From IMG/VR virus record IMGVR_UViG_3300044612_002233, positions 56,028-120,027 of that record: a stretch of DNA of 64,000 nucleotides; one strand, given 5' to 3'. Origin of the DNA: a virus. Positions 1-13,100 of the stretch are shown piece after piece. The notes beneath the pieces were generated by a model. That model saw nothing but the letters and a program-made list of their open reading frames with translations, was not told the DNA's origin and did not search any database. Each line of letters begins with the position of its first letter. The stretch's first letter is position 1. Made by a program: the position numbers and the translations under genes.

Positions 1-3000
1 CTATTGTTATCTCAGCACCTGGACCAAGGATATTATCCATGGTTTGATCACCATTAATATTAAAATATCTTAGTTTAGTCAAAGTTTTCCATCCTGTAAT
101 AGCAGGATACTGTCTCTGGAATGCGGTTTTTTGTTGATCAATAGCATTACTATTTATTGTATATGTAAACTCATCAACATTAGATGTCACATTCTCTGTC
201 GCACCAAAATCAAATTTTATTGTTTGATTAGGTTTAGTTGTAAAGTATGGACATATATTGTTATCTATATAGGGACTAGCAACACCCAGAACGGGATTAG
301 CTTCTGTGCATTTATATTTTGTTGAAATTAATACTTTTGGATTGCTGTCAAAATCTTGAAAACACGACTGCTTACTGTCAATATTAATCCAGTAATGATC
401 TTTATTAGCCTCTCTGTAATAAATATAAATTGGACCAGACTGTTCTCCTTCATTTGCTCCTCGCCAATCAATTCCAGATAATACTGGTTCAATTTTTGGT
501 AGTACGTGCGGAGATATTCTTCTAGGGTCCGTTATTGGTAGTGATGATTTTAATTTATAGTTAGAGTAATCCGATCTGTTTAATTGGTATGTGGTATTAT
601 TTGCAGGAATATCAAAGACTGCTTGTTCGTCTAATAATTGTATTATTGAATTTTTTTCTTCTAATAAGTCTTTAATGGTTTTATATGTTCTAGTTTTATT
701 GCATGCTAACACTAACGGCTGATTAGCGATGTCACAGTTGATGGGATCGTCTTCTAGTTTGTCGTAGTGTTTTTGCAAATATTTTAATTTAGAAGAATTT
801 AATATTGTTGACGTTGATCCTGGAACACCAACCGCTCCTTCAAGCGCAGTGTCTACTCCTGTGCTCTCAATAGTAGATAATCTGGAAGTAAGCCAACTAA
901 ACTCATTACTAGTAATAGATCTCATTGGTTTATATTCATAATACTTATTCTCTATCTCTAACTCACCAGTACTTATTCCTGAAGTTAATGGATTTAGTCC
1001 ATCATCTGTTCGTATGATTGAAAAATTACTTGGTATATCATTATATGAAGATGAGAACTCTATATTTTTAACTATCACATCATGATTAGTGGTATCATCG
1101 GTATCGGATTTAATATAATAATAATCCTTATTTTCTTTTTCTTTTCTAAAGATTGGAGTTAAAACATTCAAATCTTCTTTAGAATATGAGAAGCCATAGC
1201 TAGAATTAGAAACAAAACCAGTATTTTCTACCCCACTTACAAAGATTTTTATCTTGTTATGCTTTATCTTATCGTTATTTCTATTATTAAAAATATCATT
1301 AATTTCTTGTAATTGATTATTATGTATGTTATTTGACAATATATTTTTATTAACAAACAAAGACATGTCGCCATAAGATCCAACTGAATGAGTTGTTGGA
1401 GCAATATCTGTTATATTATTGAATACGTTTTTATTAATATAATCTGATCCCCATATATTGTATTTTTTACTTGTCTTATCTATAATCGTTGTTTCGTCTT
1501 TATATGTTAAGAAAATATTCATTGTATTAGGAACAGACATTAGGTTGTATCCAGAAACACTATTCTCAAATACCAGTAAAGAATAGTATTTATTATTTTT
1601 ATAAATTAATCCCTTTTTACTTATTGTTGCATTAGTTGAGGAGACTCCAGAACAACTAACTATATCTCCCTTTTTAAATATGTCATAAGGTATTTTGCCT
1701 TTGACTAGCACAGCCTTATTGTCTGATAAATCGGTACTAGATAAAGAATTAGAAGATCCTAAAATAGCATTATGCTGTAAATAATGGTTTGCTTTAGATA
1801 GTGCTGAAGGATCTAGTTTCAGATTTGTCCAAGTTTCATTATTTCTTGCAATACATATTTGCGATGGATTTTCACATTCATTTCCTGTAAATGCAACCCT
1901 AACTATATCTCCTTCGTTGATGAATGAGTCCGATATAGCAGCGGGCAGAGGTGAACTTGGTAAATTTGATTCACAGCTTAAATTTATTTGTTTAATAAAA
2001 TTTTGATCAATTAAGTCTTCAATAGAATTAACAAGATCAAATGAGAAATCTCCTAATCCATCTACCCCTCCAGATAATTTTATAAACTTGTATCTATCTG
2101 GTTTTAGTATTGGGGTGTTATGATATTTAAAAATACTAGCTTCAGCAGTATACCATAAAGAGTTAGGCTTTTTAAAGTTTATTAATATTTTTTCTGGTGA
2201 CCCAAATGGGTATTTTGCATAACTGGGAAAATAAATCTGTCTTCCTTGATTTGTTAAATTTTCAGCAAATCGAACTTCTTTAAAATAATCAAAAATAGCA
2301 TTATAGCCAGGACTATTTACCGCGCCCTCAAGACCAGCTAAAGCGCCAACTAAAGTTCCCCCAGTAGTTGCTCCATAACCAGCTAGAGCAGTCATAATTT
2401 GTATTATAGCATAATATGGGAATACTGGTGGCCTAACCATAACCCCCTGACCTGTTGGATCATCCTGGGATGTTAAACACGTTGTTGAGTCAGATATGCA
2501 GGAGTAGGGAGCATTATAATTAGCTATTGGAAGTAAGTGTTTTTGATCTGTCAGATCCGTTATAAAACTGTATGATGGATATGATGGATCTTTTTTATAG
2601 TCAAATAATGACAAAGCATCATTATTACCATAAGAGGCTAAACTGGGATTGGTATTTGGTACTGGATCTCTAACAGAACCAACATGAAGTATCAATTCCC
2701 AATTGCATAATGAATTATATAATAAATGTGATTTTGTATTAGTTTCTGTACTCTCTAATCCCGACAAATACTGATTATTTATTGTTGAATCTAAAACATT
2801 CATATCGTCTTCTTCATCAAGAACCATAATATTCAGAGTAAATGTGGTTTTTCCATCAAAATCCCCATCTCTTTGTTTTGGCGAGCCCTCTAAACACGGC
2901 CCAGATTCTGGAGCTAGATTTTTAAAAAGTAATTCTGAAACGAACTTACTAAAACTATTGTTACTAATATTTAATTTATTATGTTTTATAATAGAAGAAT

Positions 3001-6000
3001 ATTCACAACACTCTCTATCAGAATATCCTGTTGCGGCTACAGTTGGCAATAATTCATCATTTGATCTTATGATATTTTGCATTTTAGAAACTTGACTTGT
3101 CATATAAGAATACTGTCCACTTGGATGATAATATCCAGAACCTAACAGATTCATATCACAAGGAGTATTATGCTTTGAAGCGTGATCTGAGAATTTCACA
3201 CTAAAATTATACTTATTATTTTGTATTGTTTCTTGGTTTAATAAAACCAGTTTAAATGAGCTAGGTGATGCTCCTGATGGACTATTGATTCCAACTAAAT
3301 CTTTCAGATAATTTTCAATCTTTGCATTATTAAGAGATCCTGTGATTCTATTCTGGTTTGTCGAATAATTTCCAAAAAATATCCTAGGATCGAATGTTTG
3401 ATCTAAAAATTCTGAAGTGCTTTTGAGTGGGGATGGTGGAGGATTGGCCATGGAACGAAATCTAGGAACGCCTTCAGCATCACAGTAATCAACATCTAGC
3501 CAAACAACCATATTTTTGGTATTAACATAATTTAAAAAGTTTAATTTAACCTCAATATCTTTTATTCCAAATCCATTTACTCTTGGAATTCTAAATTGCA
3601 TTCGTCCATCTGGTAATTGAATTTTTTCTGGCAAAGAATGAGGTCCGGTAACAGCAAATGAATAAGAAAAATTAGTTTGACCCTGATCGGTTAAAAACTC
3701 GTCGTTAGCTATTGGATAATTATTTGTGGCTGTTGGTTCTATGCCTTTTGGTTCTCCACCAGAAAGTATTCTGTATCCATGATTACTAGAATTATTAACA
3801 CTTGTGATTTTTGTATCTATATAATTTTTATGTTTTTGATTATTATTATATAATTCAATATCCTGCCCCGGCCTTATATCTGCACAAGAACATAACATAT
3901 CCCACTGAATTTCTTTTGCTATTCCTAATGTTATTGAACTGGAAAAAGTTTTTGATTGTATTGTGCTATTCTCAATATTTATTGGTCCAGATCGTAATCT
4001 TGTTATTTGTGGGCCTAAGAAACTAAAAGAGTCTCTTGCTCCAGGATTAAACTTTAATACTGATCCTCTATTTGCATGTATGGAATACTCATTTCCTCCA
4101 GAATATGGTATCCATCCACTATTTGGATGAAAAGCCCCTTTAGTAAATGGCATTATTAAACCGGTGCCACTTACCATTACTGCTTTTTGATAGCATAATT
4201 TATATGTTGATGTATCCGGAAAATTACGATAGTTTAATGGAAAACCGGTTACAACAGGTAGATTTGTTGATGCTCCTTGTCCAGCAACTATTCCTTTATC
4301 ATTAATTGAGACCTGTGGTTTGGTGAGTCCATTAATATCTACTCCTATGGAATCTATGAATTTTTTACTATATCCTCCATAGGCTTTAACTTTTGGTGCT
4401 TTTTTTGTACTAATCACTGGGAAATTAAAAATACCACTATCTCTAATACATTTTGCTAAATTTCTTGTAGTATCCCACTCGTATGCTCTTAGCTGAAATG
4501 CTTCAGGATCCTTATTGGTTCTTGTGGTTTTATTAAAGTCATAATTTTTTGTGTCTACAATATTTCCATTGCTATCTGAGGTAGAAATTTTAGCATGACT
4601 TTTATAACTTCTAATTTTTGGAAAATATAAGCTCAAACATTGAGAACATTCGTCTTGATCTGTTCTAATTTTTTCTAGCCAGACCGAATGCAATTTTACT
4701 ATTGTATTATTAGTTTCAAATATCAAAGTTAGTGGACATGTATCTTTATGTGTATAATTTGCACTATAGCTAAAAATATAATCTTTAGATAATGAATATA
4801 CATCGTCTTGGCTTGCTGAGCCAAATGTTCCTATAAATTCTCTAACAGAAAAATCTGTTTTTATCGGATAAATCACCCCATGATAATTACTAATTGCTAT
4901 TTTGTTTATCTTTGATATGTTTGATTTTACTAGATCTTTATCAAGAATTAATGGAATATTTTCATTCGCAATGTACGATGGAGTAACCGACGGTGGATAT
5001 ACCCAAGATATGTTTTTACTATCCCAATATTTACCATAAGAAATAGCATTTTCTTTCATAGCCCCACCCTGACCAATCACTAACTGTCTACCATCAACAA
5101 TGTATACGGTTTTTTGTTTTTTAAATGTCCCAAACGGACTAGATATTGTGCATTGAAAAGTATATTTACCAGTATAATTTGCATAGAATGTAACCTCATT
5201 AGAGGTTCCAGACAATAGTTCATTTTTACCAAAAGTTCCCTGCGGACCTTCTAATTGTTCCCAAAAGAAAGAATTTTGACCATTAATATAATTTGTTAAA
5301 AGAAGTATGGAGCCCTCATCATAAGATTTCTCTATTTCTGCTATCTCCAAAGCAACCAATTGTATACCAGATTCTTGCAGTTGGGTACAATGTGGTCTGG
5401 TTGGTTCGTACTGTAGATTAACATCGTCGCCATCATTTACAACAGTAGAATAAATATAATCATATATCACTTGATTATTAGCATCAAGATCCTGGTTAGC
5501 GGGATCATTATAATTATTATTATCTGATCGATAAAATCTAGGAACATCTCCTTTATATTCCATTCTGGGAATAAATAATGTTTTAAGATCCTGTGTGATA
5601 TCTCTAAAACGAGGTTTTCCAACGTCATATAGTGGTATAGTTGTTTTCTTTGTATTATCGACCAATACGTCTATATTTGCATTAAACTCATTTAGTTTTG
5701 TTTGTATCGTTGTATTATCAAAAATAATTCTTTGATTATTATACACTGAGGTATTTTTTAAAGATTTATTACAATAATTGTCTAGAACTTGTGTTATTGC
5801 AATACCTTTATTATCAAATTTTAACACATCAGTCTTTGCAGAGATGGACGAGGTTCCTGATAGTTTAAGGTGTGCCCCATATTTTGATATTAATTTATAA
5901 AATAGTTGTGAATTATCATTAATTAAATTATTATTAAGGGTTATTGGAGAAAATTTAGTATCTAAATACAAAGATCGATTATTCCTATCATTAGTTGTAT

Positions 6001-7156
6001 TCTGTAAAAATCTACTAATATCTATTAATAGATTCTTTAAATTTAATATCTCAGTATTGATATCAGAAAAAGATTCATTAAGCTTATTTTGTATAAGATT
6101 CTTTATCTCTGTAGAATCTAGCGCCTCAATAGAGAAGTCATCAATGAATGGACTAGTACTTAGTGCATGGGCTATTCTCTTATAAAATCGGGATGTTTTT
6201 AAATTCTTATTACTAAAAGATCTTTTTTCATCAAGTGTTAATATTCTATATATTGATGAATATTTCTGATAAAGAGCGGATGAAACATATGATCTACATG
6301 GTATATTATATGTTAATGAAGAAGCTCTTTCAGTATCACTATTATGAAAGAAAAAACAGTCCCCATCAGGAACCCATAGTATTGGATTCGTATCCATCCT
6401 ATGTAAAGAAGACGTATTATTATATACATTTTCTGACTTATACATATCAGCTATTTTAAATAATGGATTAGTGCCTAAAGAGCTAAGTTCCACAATAGTT
6501 TTTCCTAATTCCTCATCGAAGACATAGCTACCATTAGTAAGCGTTTTACTCTGCTGATTAACCGAATATAATCTAGCATTATTTATTTTAATATAAATAT
6601 TATTAGTATCTCCACTTTTAACCAATCTTGATCCATTTGGGAAATATGTTAATGGTTGCTCTTTGCCTCCGTGAATATTAGAATTATTAGTTATGTCCTT
6701 TAGTCTAAACCAACAAAGAATTCCATAATATACAGAGTAAGGAGTATTCTGTCCATTTAAAAACCAGTCAATACACATTTTAGCATTACTAGTTGTCCAG
6801 CTTTTAAAGTTTGGGGTGAAAGAGAAAAAACTCTCAATACCTAATTGCCCACTAGTTAATAAAGGATTGCTATTATAACAGCTACCGTGAGATGACAATA
6901 GTTTATTATCAACATATGTATCAGAATTAATAATTAATGGCTGCCATACATCTAATACATCATCAAGAATGGAACCTGCCTGAGCTTGTTGTATCAGAGC
7001 ATCAAGAGATGGTGAACGAATTAGCCCTCCTCCAGTATTATCATTATAGGTTAATGCCCCATTGGAGTTGACCGTGTACGGCAATAAGTCATCCAATAAT
7101 GAATGCTTAATAATATTACAATTGCTACTTTTATCTATAATCCTTGAACTAAACAT
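1..7156 (-). CDS. Giant tail-tip/baseplate protein, 3' end beyond window
   Basis: The frame starts at ATG 7156 and stays open to base 1, giving at least 2,385 codons with no stop; the end lies outside the window. The ATG shares one base with the TAA of the hub gene upstream (TAATG), so translation is probably coupled. I do not recognise the protein as a whole. Around residues 590-685 there is a PKD/Ig-like stretch (FFWEQLEGP, then a VTFYANYTGKYTFQC strand pattern), as found in surface and adhesion proteins. A DECSQC motif follows further on, and the rest is rich in Asn, Ser, Thr and Tyr with beta-type periodicity. Its place directly after the hub gene in the tail operon suggests a tail-tip or baseplate structural component. 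No enzymatic motif was recognised. The reading frame is certain; the role is inferred from context. Confidence 0.8.
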   Translation of the reverse strand, partial: MFSSRIIDKSSNCNIIKHSLLDDLLPYTVNSNGALTYNDNTGGGLIRSPSLDALIQQAQAGSILDDVLDVWQPLIINSDTYVDNKLLSSHGSCYNSNPLLTSGQLGIESFFSFTPNFKSWTTSNAKMCIDWFLNGQNTPYSVYYGILCWFRLKDITNNSNIHGGKEQPLTYFPNGSRLVKSGDTNNIYIKINNARLYSVNQQSKTLTNGSYVFDEELGKTIVELSSLGTNPLFKIADMYKSENVYNNTSSLHRMDTNPILWVPDGDCFFFHNSDTERASSLTYNIPCRSYVSSALYQKYSSIYRILTLDEKRSFSNKNLKTSRFYKRIAHALSTSPFIDDFSIEALDSTEIKNLIQNKLNESFSDINTEILNLKNLLIDISRFLQNTTNDRNNRSLYLDTKFSPITLNNNLINDNSQLFYKLISKYGAHLKLSGTSSISAKTDVLKFDNKGIAITQVLDNYCNKSLKNTSVYNNQRIIFDNTTIQTKLNEFNANIDVLVDNTKKTTIPLYDVGKPRFRDITQDLKTLFIPRMEYKGDVPRFYRSDNNNYNDPANQDLDANNQVIYDYIYSTVVNDGDDVNLQYEPTRPHCTQLQESGIQLVALEIAEIEKSYDEGSILLLTNYINGQNSFFWEQLEGPQGTFGKNELLSGTSNEVTFYANYTGKYTFQCTISSPFGTFKKQKTVYIVDGRQLVIGQGGAMKENAISYGKYWDSKNISWVYPPSVTPSYIANENIPLILDKDLVKSNISKINKIAISNYHGVIYPIKTDFSVREFIGTFGSASQDDVYSLSKDYIFSYSANYTHKDTCPLTLIFETNNTIVKLHSVWLEKIRTDQDECSQCLSLYFPKIRSYKSHAKISTSDSNGNIVDTKNYDFNKTTRTNKDPEAFQLRAYEWDTTRNLAKCIRDSGIFNFPVISTKKAPKVKAYGGYSKKFIDSIGVDINGLTKPQVSINDKGIVAGQGASTNLPVVTGFPLNYRNFPDTSTYKLCYQKAVMVSGTGLIMPFTKGAFHPNSGWIPYSGGNEYSIHANRGSVLKFNPGARDSFSFLGPQITRLRSGPINIENSTIQSKTFSSSITLGIAKEIQWDMLCSCADIRPGQDIELYNNNQKHKNYIDTKITSVNNSSNHGYRILSGGEPKGIEPTATNNYPIANDEFLTDQGQTNFSYSFAVTGPHSLPEKIQLPDGRMQFRIPRVNGFGIKDIEVKLNFLNYVNTKNMVVWLDVDYCDAEGVPRFRSMANPPPSPLKSTSEFLDQTFDPRIFFGNYSTNQNRITGSLNNAKIENYLKDLVGINSPSGASPSSFKLVLLNQETIQNNKYNFSVKFSDHASKHNTPCDMNLLGSGYYHPSGQYSYMTSQVSKMQNIIRSNDELLPTVAATGYSDRECCEYSSIIKHNKLNISNNSFSKFVSELLFKNLAPESGPCLEGSPKQRDGDFDGKTTFTLNIMVLDEEDDMNVLDSTINNQYLSGLESTETNTKSHLLYNSLCNWELILHVGSVRDPVPNTNPSLASYGNNDALSLFDYKKDPSYPSYSFITDLTDQKHLLPIANYNAPYSCISDSTTCLTSQDDPTGQGVMVRPPVFPYYAIIQIMTALAGYGATTGGTLVGALAGLEGAVNSPGYNAIFDYFKEVRFAENLTNQGRQIYFPSYAKYPFGSPEKILINFKKPNSLWYTAEASIFKYHNTPILKPDRYKFIKLSGGVDGLGDFSFDLVNSIEDLIDQNFIKQINLSCESNLPSSPLPAAISDSFINEGDIVRVAFTGNECENPSQICIARNNETWTNLKLDPSALSKANHYLQHNAILGSSNSLSSTDLSDNKAVLVKGKIPYDIFKKGDIVSCSGVSSTNATISKKGLIYKNNKYYSLLVFENSVSGYNLMSVPNTMNIFLTYKDETTIIDKTSKKYNIWGSDYINKNVFNNITDIAPTTHSVGSYGDMSLFVNKNILSNNIHNNQLQEINDIFNNRNNDKIKHNKIKIFVSGVENTGFVSNSSYGFSYSKEDLNVLTPIFRKEKENKDYYYIKSDTDDTTNHDVIVKNIEFSSSYNDIPSNFSIIRTDDGLNPLTSGISTGELEIENKYYEYKPMRSITSNEFSWLTSRLSTIESTGVDTALEGAVGVPGSTSTILNSSKLKYLQKHYDKLEDDPINCDIANQPLVLACNKTRTYKTIKDLLEEKNSIIQLLDEQAVFDIPANNTTYQLNRSDYSNYKLKSSLPITDPRRISPHVLPKIEPVLSGIDWRGANEGEQSGPIYIYYREANKDHYWINIDSKQSCFQDFDSNPKVLISTKYKCTEANPVLGVASPYIDNNICPYFTTKPNQTIKFDFGATENVTSNVDEFTYTINSNAIDQQKTAFQRQYPAITGWKTLTKLRYFNINGDQTMDNILGPGAEITI

Positions 7157-10100
7157 TATTTAATTGCCGTTAGTGTCCACTTTCCATTTAAGAATGTAAA
7201 TATAGCTATAACATTAGTTGTTACTGTGAATCCTAGAGGATTATCAAAATTAACGGTCATTGTTGGAACAACTCCTGATCGTCTGCCTTGTACATAATGC
7301 ATATCTATTAGGGCTTGAGTTGCACTAGTAGTCTTGCCTTTAACAACTAGAGACGGTTTGCTGACTGGTTCATAAAAGCCCGTCTTTTTATTGTATCTGC
7401 AAAGCAATTTTGTTCCTCGTGGAGCACAGTATCCTGTTTTATCTTTAATATATATTAATCTTCTATACCCCTGTCGTAAAGGCTCGCTGCTAAATTCAAT
7501 ATCGTCAATATAACCTCTTGTAACATATGTCTCATCAAAATCTGGTTGTTTAATCAGATCTTCTTCAAGAGTAGCATATATCATTCTATAAATATACTTC
7601 TTTTTTGCTTTTTTGTCTAAAAAGCTTTTTAATGTGGTTATATCATTAGAGTTAGTAAGAATATAAGGAGGATCAATCTCTTCTCCTCCGCCACCACCAG
7701 CCCAAACCATTCTGTCTTGATCCCAAATTAGATCAATAGGACCAACTTTCCATAAGTCAGGACGTTCTGCCCAATTTAGATAAAAATCATTTAATTTAAC
7801 TTTTTCTGACCATTTACCTGTAAATTTTTGAGTTTTACTAATTATACTTCCTTTAAATCCCTGAGTATAATCAATTGGATTTCCAGCTGTTGGGGTAGGT
7901 CCAGGATCGTATCCGCCATCAACATCCATATTGTCTTCTATCTTAATAGGAGTAACATCACTATTATTTATTGCTGTTGTACTAAGTGATGACCATGATG
8001 ATGGTAAATTCTCATAATTAAAAGTTTTAGCAAAAACATTAGTATTTCCAGATATGGTAAATAGTTCGCCAACAGATAATGAGCTATATTTTTTAGCAGC
8101 CCCGCTATTGGTTAATTTAAGTTTAAACCTTTTTGGTCTGCCAAAATTATCATATGCTAATGGCTCATCAGCAGCATTAGGAACAGGATAACCATCAGCA
8201 TCATATCCCCAAGCGTGTAGTGTTAATGGTCCTCGTAATCCAAAAAATCTTTGGTTGTTTTCATGCAACATATTAAGCGTATCTTGAGCTTGGGATCTAA
8301 TATTATATAAAGCTTCATCAGTAGGATAATAGTCTAAATTATTAGATGGAACACCAGCTGGATGATTAGTATGAGCCCTTAGATTTCTACTAGTTTCAAG
8401 CTTGTATCCTGCTTGATTTTGTGGAACTGATCCTCTTGCCACAATTTCTATGCAATGTCTCAGTCTGTCTCTGAAAATTCTACCCCCAGTAGTTAAACCT
8501 CCTATATCGTCGTGTGCCCCGTCTGGATGAGCACCAGTATAGTTTTGAGAGTTAGAATTTTTAAATTCTCCATATGGAACTACTATAGGATTTAATGTAA
8601 TTAAATTAATTGGAATATCTTCATCTGTTACTATCTTAGCATTTAGTTTTTCACCAGCATTACCGCACTTATCACATGTTATCTTTGTTGCTACTTCTGT
8701 TCTGGTTCCGGTTTTATCATACTGTACAACACTTATATCTCTAACCTTTGTGCCTCTACAAAATGGACAATTTAAAGTGTTATGTAAAGAATATGAGAAT
8801 GTTGAGTTCTTAAAGGTTGGATAAAAAGATACTGGAGATAATATTCCATCCAAACTCATTGCTGACTGCATTCCATAGTCTTTTGATAATTGATTTTCAA
8901 GCTCTTTTCTTTGGAATAGTTGTACAGTAGAGGTCACTCTTGCAATAGACTTTAAGGAAGATATTGATGATGCTGTTTCTAGTGTGCTACTTGATGGTTG
9001 GCCAACGTCTGAACTAGGAACAAGAGCCCAGTTGGTTGCTTTCGATGTTCGTGTATCAAAAGCTCCGGGACTACTAGATATGGAAAAATCATCAATTACT
9101 TTCGGAGTTCTTGATGGCTCATTAATAAGAGGGGAAGCCTGACCAACTAATACTGTGCTAGGACTCCAACTAAATAGTTTTGAAGAAAGGTCTGAACTTC
9201 CAAATTGGGCATTGTTTAATCTCTCTTGTAATATTAGATCTCTTTCTTTATTTTTTAAATTAGTAATTTCCTGAGAAATTTGCGCAATCTGTTTTCCTCT
9301 TTTTAGATTTAACCTATTAGCTCTTTTTATTCTGTCTGTTTCTTCTTTGTTAAACAATCCTAATTTTCTGGTATAAGTTCTGAATGAATATGTTGTAGAT
9401 ATACCCTGTTGTCCAACACTTGTTTGTATAGAGGTTATAATTGGACCATCAACAAAGTATGGTGGAGTTTTTAAGTCTAATACTTTGTATATTGCAGTAA
9501 CGGTGTTTTCTGTATTAGGAGAAAAAGATATAGTTGCTCCTGGAATATATGATAAATCCACAACAGAAGCTACGGAGTCTTTAACGTCTTTGTAACCATA
9601 ACCAGATGGCGATATAATATGCAATCCTGTATTGGCTAATGCAAAATTACCACCTATATTAAATAATGGAAGTCCTGGCATATCTAATTGAGCAGTTTCT
9701 ATAACGCTCTGGTAGTTTACTTTTGTTTGTATCTCTTTAAAAGCAACAATATCTAACTGATGCATTCCTCCATAATTCCAAGGAACAAAATCATCATTAA
9801 ATTCTATATTAACATTTGATATTAAATTGTTTAATGCTTTATCAACTTCTTCTTGCGTGGTTGCGCGACTTGAATATGTGCAAGTTAATGGGAATGTTGA
9901 TGATTGAGTAACAAGCTGACCAGATGGGAAAATACCAGTACCCTCTAGTGCTGGATAATTAGTCCATGGACCATAAACAAATTGGTTTGATTTTATTGGA
10001 ATACCAGCAAAAAAAGGATGGGCAGCTTTTGGTGCTAGCTCAACATTATTTGCAGTATGATTAGACGATACGGTATATAGTCCAAGAAAATATGGATTAT

Positions 10101-13100
10101 TACTATCGTCTAATACTATTGGACTAATATAATTCAACATGTATCTTATCCAGTCCATGTCCCAATCATCTTTTCTGGTAGTCTTTAAATATATCATCAA
10201 GTCTTCAGCAGAAATATTGGATATTACTGTTCTATTAGGATCTTTAGCATTCTCTTCACTAGATAAATTTAAATTAATTCCTGGAGAATCTATTAAGATT
10301 TTTGGATTTTCAAATCTAACAGGGTCTATATATATAAAACTTTCTTCAACAGACGTGGAAACATAAAGTTTAGATCTTGGAATTGATGTGCTTGTTGTTC
10401 CATTATTATCTTTGATTTCTGTTTGCCAAGCGTCATATGACTTTACTATTGATTCTAAAGTTAATGCCGCTCCCATATTTCCAGTAGTGACTATACTGGT
10501 GCCAACACTTGCGATATATTTTTGGTCAACTATAACATAGTCATTATTTGATAAAGAAGAAATATCTAATGATGGAAATACGTAGCTATCAGTACAACTT
10601 CTTGTTTTATATTCATTAAGAGTAAGCCAACTATCATAACTAAAGTATGGATTTGCCTGTTCTTTTATAAGGTCTTGAAGTGGTGTAGTGGCATTAGCTG
10701 CTACACACTTTGCTTGTCTAATATAATCATAATTATAATTATTGTTATAGCCCAATAATGGTTGGATCTTACCAGAATCGTCCGTTAATGTCATCCATTG
10801 TGTTCCTCCAACGGCCATACTATCATCTATTATATTTCCATATTCTTCCCAGGCGCCATCATTAGTTGGAGTATAATTATATCTTAAATTACCATCTCCA
10901 CTAAATATATATCCATATCCAACATTTGTGGGAAAAGCGAATCCGGTAACACTATCTTCTCTGTAGGTTCTTAACTGATCAGCGGACACCATGTATTTTT
11001 TGCCATAATACTTTGCAATTTCCATAATAAATTTATGAAGTATTTTTAAATCTTGCAAAGCTTTTTCTTGAATATACTGACTTCCATCATTTTTATCTGG
11101 ATAAACGGCAGTTGGATATAATTCGTCTCCGGCAATATTAGGGCCAAGTAATTTCCAATACCAGTCTGTTTCTTGAAAAGCAATTTTTTCAGCTTCAGCA
11201 AGTTCCATACCCATATTATTTACTAGTTCATTTCGTGTTTTAATATAGTAGGCTCTTCTTATTAATTCTATTAAATCTGGCTTGTATGTTTTTGCTAATG
11301 AATAAACAAGATAGTTATCAAATCCGGCTATTGCTGCTCGTATCTCAGATTCTGTTAATACAAAAAATTCTACAGGATCATAACTATTTAATATTCCAAG
11401 ATTATTATATGTTGTTGTTGGAGGATCCAGATTTGCTGTTTGAGGAAGAGGAAAGCTATTTCCAGTTTCAAGATATGCTCGACTAATTGACACATTAAGT
11501 TTTGGTAATTCTGATACTCTTACTATTATAGATATTTGAGATGTCCAGGTATCATACCATACTGGACGTATTCTTCTAAAATCAGTATTTGCAGCATCAT
11601 TGCCTCCAACCTTTAATCCAATTTTATTATCATAAACGAAACCAAAAAATGGACAAATATTATCTAAATATAATGGAAACCATCTTCCTTTAGAAGTGTC
11701 TGTTTGTGAATATGCGATAGGATGACTATTTTTAAAGCAAGGTTCATAATTACCATATTTAACATTAACACCATCTAAGAGTTCGTTTTTTGTGTTCCAT
11801 ATGGCGTCATTAGTGTCAAAACCTCTTGAGGCAGCGGTTTGTATAGCATCTTCGTCATTAATTATACTAACATATGCTGTCTCTAGTCTGCTTGATGTTC
11901 CCAGATAATCTGATATCTTTGTATTTCTTGAACTATTAAAGTTTGGAAATCTTATTTTACCGTGACCATATTGCTTAGTTGTAATAGTTGGGGCATCGTT
12001 ACCTGTTGGTGCTCCATCAGCCAAAGAATAGTAATTAACAAATTTTCTTGTTCTGGGATTATAAATAAAATTATTCTGAGTATATGCTAATCTATAACTT
12101 TTTACTTGATATAATCTTTGTTGTTGTCCTCCAACAACCAAACATCTTGATGGAGTATCATTCTTTTCTTTTCCGATGGTGTTAGATGATACTTGATAAT
12201 TATTACATTCTAATGATTTTATAGTATTTTCAATAAGATTCGTACTAGGCTGTTTTAGTCTTGATATAGCTTTAACTTTTATAACATGATAAAGTTTCGT
12301 CTGATGTACTCGTGGAATCATTTCTATGCTAAAGTCACAACCAGCTCTTTCTCCAATATCATTTAATAAATCGGTTATGCTAAGAAATGGTCCTGTGGTT
12401 CGTATATCATTTGGCAATCTTTTCTTTATTCTAGTATTATCTGTATAAATCACATCATGAAGATCTAATACGAATTGACATCTATTTGTTCCAGCAGTAT
12501 CTGCCATAGCATTTAAAGGTTGAGGATATACTACTCCAAATCTATTAAAAGCTGATGTTATTGGTTCATATAAATTGTCATTATCCTCTCTTTGCATACA
12601 TTTGGATATGATTCTTCCAAATGGAGAAAATGCTCTTTTTATAGCTTCATTATTTCTGCCACTTAAAACAGTGTCTAATTTAAATCCGCTATCATGAGTT
12701 ACTGAAGTTAACATCATTAAAGCATCTAGAATAGAATTTATACTAACTCCTCTATCGTCTGGTCGTGCTATTCCATAGTTTCCAGCGCCAAAAGACTCTA
12801 AAAATCCATAAATATTGAAAATATTAGGGATTGTTCCGTGCTTTAAATCAGTATCGGTATAAGTGGCACCAAGAGATTTTAAATAATTCTTTGGGCCGCC
12901 ATATGTTGATGTTTGAGCCTTGCTAAAAATTGATCCAGCATATTTATCAACTATAATATAAGAAGAATTAAGAATGGTCTGTGGACCATTAATAATAACA
13001 GTATAATTTTTACCTCCGCTACCAATATCTCGTGACCAAGATTGAACAAAGCCCCCAAATTGAAAATCCCCCATTTTAAAATAAACAGGAGTATCGATTA

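Noticed and set aside
131-6459. Scattered short plus-strand open frames in the left 7 kb
   Set aside because: The minus strand is one uninterrupted frame here; the plus-strand frames are shadows without ribosome binding sites.
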